Part shown: one piece after another, positions 5,617 through 7,351 of the stretch
Layout of the letters: each line of letters begins with the position of its first letter
Numbering within the stretch: the first letter of the stretch is position 1
Assembly: GCA_964486825.1 (NCBI GenBank)
Contig: CAZAQS010000238.1
Span: forward strand, 1-7,351
Direction of reading: 5' to 3'
Length of the DNA: 7,351 nt
Origin: CAZAQS01 sp964486825
GTDB taxonomy: Bacteria > Chloroflexota > Anaerolineae > Anaerolineales > UBA4823
Made by a program: the position numbers and the translations under genes
The notes under the pieces: model-generated
Databases searched by the model: none
What the model saw: only the letters and a program-made list of their open reading frames with translations
What the model was told of the DNA's origin: nothing

Positions 5617-5645
5617 ATGGTATCACCGTTTAACGGTGGCAACAA
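5617..5645 (-). promoter_or_regulatory. candidate promoter of the unknown membrane-protein gene with palindrome in its spacer
   Basis: On the minus strand: TTGTTG (5645-5640), a 17-bp spacer, then TACCAT (5622-5617) with an upstream TG (extended -10, TGATACCAT). The spacer holds the perfect palindrome CACCGTT-T-AACGGTG (5624-5638 on plus). A second pair of arms, GGTATCA (5619-5625) and TGATACC (5661-5667), flanks the inner repeat on its right. Hexamer matches are moderate, but the fit of spacer and palindrome is suggestive of an operator. Confidence 0.4.
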
Positions 5646-5679
5646 GGCGTTTGGCATGCGTGATACCAGCCCTTCTTGA

Positions 5680-5685
5680 TACAAT
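5680..5685 (+). promoter_or_regulatory. -10 box (TACAAT) directly before the 83-residue gene; leaderless start likely
   Basis: TACAAT ends six bases before the ATG at 5692, so transcription would begin at or next to the start codon. No Shine-Dalgarno precedes that ATG (CAATTAGTTC). No -35 with 16-18 bp spacing is convincing; TTGGCA at 5651-5656 is 23 bp away. Together these point to a leaderless mRNA. Confidence 0.45.
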
Positions 5686-5691
5686 TAGTTC

Positions 5692-5943
5692 ATGCTGCTA
5701 TTGAAGATTGGCCTGGCCGGGACTGCAATCCTGGTCGTGGCAATCCTTTTGAACCTCCTGGCAAACCTGTTCGGGTTGGCGACCTGGTATGATCTTTTAA
5801 ATGCCGTCTCGCAGCAAGGGATGGTGGAAGCGCTGCGCCGCCTAAGGGCTGTGGATTTTCTTTTCCTGATCTTACTGTACCCGTTTATGCTCGGATTAGC
5901 GGCTTACCTGACGTTTTACCTGGCGGGGTTGAGAGGCTTGTAG
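5692..5943 (+). CDS. small two-segment membrane protein of unknown function
   Basis: 83 residues, ATG start with no Shine-Dalgarno but a -10 box six bases upstream, as expected for leaderless translation. Two hydrophobic segments (about residues 3-27 and 51-79) are joined by a polar amphipathic stretch (YDLLNAVSQQGMVEALRRLRAVD). The loop has three arginines and probably faces the cytoplasm. The family is not recognised. Coding status is supported by tight linkage: only 5 bases separate its stop from the acetyltransferase gene, and both lie in a four-gene plus-strand run. A role as an accessory membrane peptide is a guess that the sequence cannot confirm. Confidence 0.65.
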   Translation: MLLLKIGLAGTAILVVAILLNLLANLFGLATWYDLLNAVSQQGMVEALRRLRAVDFLFLILLYPFMLGLAAYLTFYLAGLRGL

Positions 5944-5948
5944 ACCTT

Positions 5949-6437
5949 ATGAACGAAGAGAGCCACGCTATGATTAAATTACGAGAAGTTGAAAAAGACG
6001 ACCTGCAGGTATTCTACGAGCAGCAGCTCGATCCCGAGGCCATCTTTATGGCGGCCTTCACAGCAAAAGATCCAGCGGATTGGGAAGGCTTTCAAATCCA
6101 TTGGGCCAGGATTCTAGGCGACGAGAGCATCATCATCCGGACGATTCTGTTTGAGGGGCATATCGCAGGCCATATCTTGAGCCATGCCTGGTTCGGCGAA
6201 AGAGAAGTCAGCTATTGGCTTGGCAGGGAATTCTGGGGTAAGGGAATCGCGACACAGGCACTGGCGGCATTTCTAGAGATCATTGAGCCACGCCCTCTAT
6301 ATGCCAGAGTTGTCAAGGATAACGTTGCCTCGGTGCGTGTTTTGGAAAAATGCGGCTTCAGGATCTCAGGTGAGGATAGGGGTTTTTCCAACGCGCGTGG
6401 CAGGGAGGTCGAGGAGTATATTCTGAGGATCGATTGA
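5949..6437 (+). CDS. GNAT-family N-acetyltransferase
   Basis: 162 residues from the first ATG. The second ATG (5970, residue 8) begins with MIKLREVEKDDL, a typical start for RimJ/RimL-like GNATs, and has purine-rich GAAGAGAG seven bases upstream, so it may be the true start. The acetyl-CoA pyrophosphate loop is visible as GREFWGKGIATQAL (92-105), after the strand EVSYWLG (86-92). The conserved motif NVASVRVLEKCGF (125-137) is followed by the strand ending in EEYILRID. The enzyme transfers acetyl from acetyl-CoA to an amine; the substrate (protein N-terminus, amino acid or drug) is not shown. It lies 5 bases after the small membrane gene and 24 before the DUF1089 gene, suggesting one transcript. 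It is cytosolic. Confidence 0.92.
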   Translation: MNEESHAMIKLREVEKDDLQVFYEQQLDPEAIFMAAFTAKDPADWEGFQIHWARILGDESIIIRTILFEGHIAGHILSHAWFGEREVSYWLGREFWGKGIATQALAAFLEIIEPRPLYARVVKDNVASVRVLEKCGFRISGEDRGFSNARGREVEEYILRID

Positions 6438-6461
6438 GAAAAACAAAGGTTGGGAGAGATT

Positions 6462-7028
6462 ATGAAATATATCGAGGCCTATTGGACGGCAATTGGAACT
6501 GTAGGGCTGGAACACCTGATCTTAAGGCAGGGGCAGGATGGGATACAAGCCGACGGGCTGGTGCTGCGCTACCATAACGGTCAGGGGCTGCGAATCGGGT
6601 ACCAGATGCATTGTGATCCAGGCTGGAGGACACGCGAGCTCAGAGTGCAGACCTCTGGGATAGAGGCGATCGAGCTGTACGCTTCTGCGGATGGCAACGG
6701 TAAATGGGTTGGGCCGGAGGGGGAGGTGCTCGATGAGTTGGATGGGTGCATCGATGTGGACATCATGGCGACGCCATTTACCAATACGCTCCCCATCCGC
6801 AGGCTGGGACTGGGAGTGGGTGAGTCTAGAGAAATCGATGCGGCATACGTGAGGATCCCAGACTTGCAGCTCAGCCGCGCCCGCCAGCGCTACACCTGCC
6901 TGGAGATGGAGGGCGGCAGGGGGCGCTATCTTTACGAGAGCCTGGATGGAGATTTCAAAGCCGTGCTGCGGGTGGACGGGCAAGGATTGGTCCTGGATTA
7001 CGAGGGGCTTTGGGTGAGGTCCTTATGA
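6462..7028 (+). CDS. DUF1089 / putative glycolipid-binding family protein
   Basis: 188 residues from the ATG at 6462, chosen over the TTG at 6450 because GGGAGAG (6452-6458) lies at ideal spacing for the ATG and would fall inside the coding region otherwise. Family features are clear: LEHLILRQGQDGIQADG near the N-terminus, then YQMHCDPGWRTREL (47-60), GKWVG (80-84), CIDVDIMATPFTNTLPIRR (96-114) and YTCLEMEGGRGRYLYES (144-160). The fold, known from structural genomics, is a beta-rich barrel-like domain; glycolipid binding was proposed from structure and is not proven. No signal peptide is seen, so it should be cytosolic. The stop overlaps the ATG of the following Rid-family gene (ATGA), indicating translational coupling. 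Confidence 0.9.
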   Translation: MKYIEAYWTAIGTVGLEHLILRQGQDGIQADGLVLRYHNGQGLRIGYQMHCDPGWRTRELRVQTSGIEAIELYASADGNGKWVGPEGEVLDELDGCIDVDIMATPFTNTLPIRRLGLGVGESREIDAAYVRIPDLQLSRARQRYTCLEMEGGRGRYLYESLDGDFKAVLRVDGQGLVLDYEGLWVRSL

Positions 7029-7351
7029 AAAGGAAAAACTTTTCCAGTGGGACGAAGTGGGAGCCGGTCGTCGGTTACTCCCGGGCGGTGCGGATTGGGG
7101 AGCAAGTTTGGGTTTCGGGGACGACTGCGACCGGCGACGACGGCATGTTGGTCGGGGTTGGGGATGCCTACACTCAGGCTGTCCATACGCTGAGAAATAT
7201 CGAGCGCGCTTTGAAGCAGTGCGGGGCCGGACTGGAAGACGTGGTGCGCACGCGCATGTACGTGATGGATATCGAACGGGATTGGGAAGCGGTAGGCCGA
7301 GCGCACGGCGAGTTCTTCGGGCTGATACGCCCGGCGACGGCGATGGTGGAA
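7025..7351 (+). CDS. Rid-family (YjgF/YER057c/UK114) protein, N-terminal 109 residues, runs off the window
   Basis: The frame is open from the ATG at 7025 to the window end, with GAGG (7016-7019) five bases upstream and a 4-base overlap with the preceding stop. The translation starts MKRKNFSSGTKWEPVVGYSR and has VRIGEQVWVSGTTAT (22-36), YTQAVHTLRNIERALKQCGAGLEDVVRTRMYVMDI (49-83) and HGEFFG...RPATAMVE at the end. This is the chorismate-mutase-like trimer fold of Rid enzymes, which typically clear reactive enamine/imine intermediates by deamination. The arginine that binds the substrate carboxylate in E. coli RidA (Arg105, in PARS) is replaced by Thr in PAT, so this belongs to a divergent Rid subgroup that may not be an imine deaminase. 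About 15-25 residues are probably missing at the C-terminus. Confidence 0.9.
   Translation, partial: MKRKNFSSGTKWEPVVGYSRAVRIGEQVWVSGTTATGDDGMLVGVGDAYTQAVHTLRNIERALKQCGAGLEDVVRTRMYVMDIERDWEAVGRAHGEFFGLIRPATAMVE

Noticed and set aside
6450..6461. TTG at 6450 as the start of the DUF1089 protein
   Set aside because: It would place the GGGAGAG ribosome site inside the coding region, whereas the ATG at 6462 has that site at proper spacing.
6522..6983. 153-codon minus-strand open frame opposite the DUF1089 gene
   Set aside because: The plus-strand protein has all the family motifs; the antisense translation is a His/Pro-rich shadow without recognisable domains.
6998..7306. 102-codon minus-strand open frame at the right end
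   Set aside because: It is antisense to the Rid-family gene, whose conserved motifs and ribosome site support the plus strand.

Overview
This 7.35 kb window holds eleven protein genes and no RNA gene, CRISPR array or insertion sequence that I can see. Base composition is moderate to fairly GC-rich. A molybdopterin oxidoreductase lies with an FmdE-like protein, a radical SAM/SPASM protein of the tungsten-cofactor maturase type, and a thioredoxin/CcdA pair. With the ATG/GTG/TTG start usage and canonical -35/-10 promoters, this suggests an anaerobic or facultative bacterium. The style recalls environmental Chloroflexota (Anaerolineae-like), but that is an inference without a marker gene.

Layout. 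(1) Bases 1-1773, plus strand: the last third of a large molybdopterin oxidoreductase of the TtrA-like (tetrathionate/arsenate reductase) type, then a 13-bp-stem hairpin, then an FmdE-family protein with a C-terminal zinc ribbon. (2) Bases 1611-5556, minus strand, in transcription order: a six-segment membrane protein of unknown function, a universal stress protein, a membrane-anchored thioredoxin, a CcdA-type thiol electron transporter, and the radical SAM/SPASM protein. The thioredoxin-CcdA-radical SAM set looks like one operon. It has a strong promoter (TTGACC-18-TATAAT), and the universal stress gene has an almost identical one. (3) Bases 5692-7351, plus strand: a tight operon of a two-segment membrane peptide (probably translated from a leaderless mRNA), a GNAT acetyltransferase, a DUF1089 putative glycolipid-binding protein and a Rid-family protein that runs off the window end.

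How it fits together. The left half reads as a molybdenum/tungsten redox neighbourhood: a catalytic subunit, an FmdE accessory protein, a cofactor- or enzyme-maturing radical SAM protein, and a route for carrying reducing equivalents across the membrane. The FmdE and radical SAM genes converge and overlap by 163 bp, so the last 53 FmdE codons are antisense to the conserved cysteine-rich end of the radical SAM gene. The right half is an unrelated small-protein operon that diverges from the unknown membrane protein. Their shared 135-bp intergenic region carries a palindrome placed in a candidate promoter spacer.
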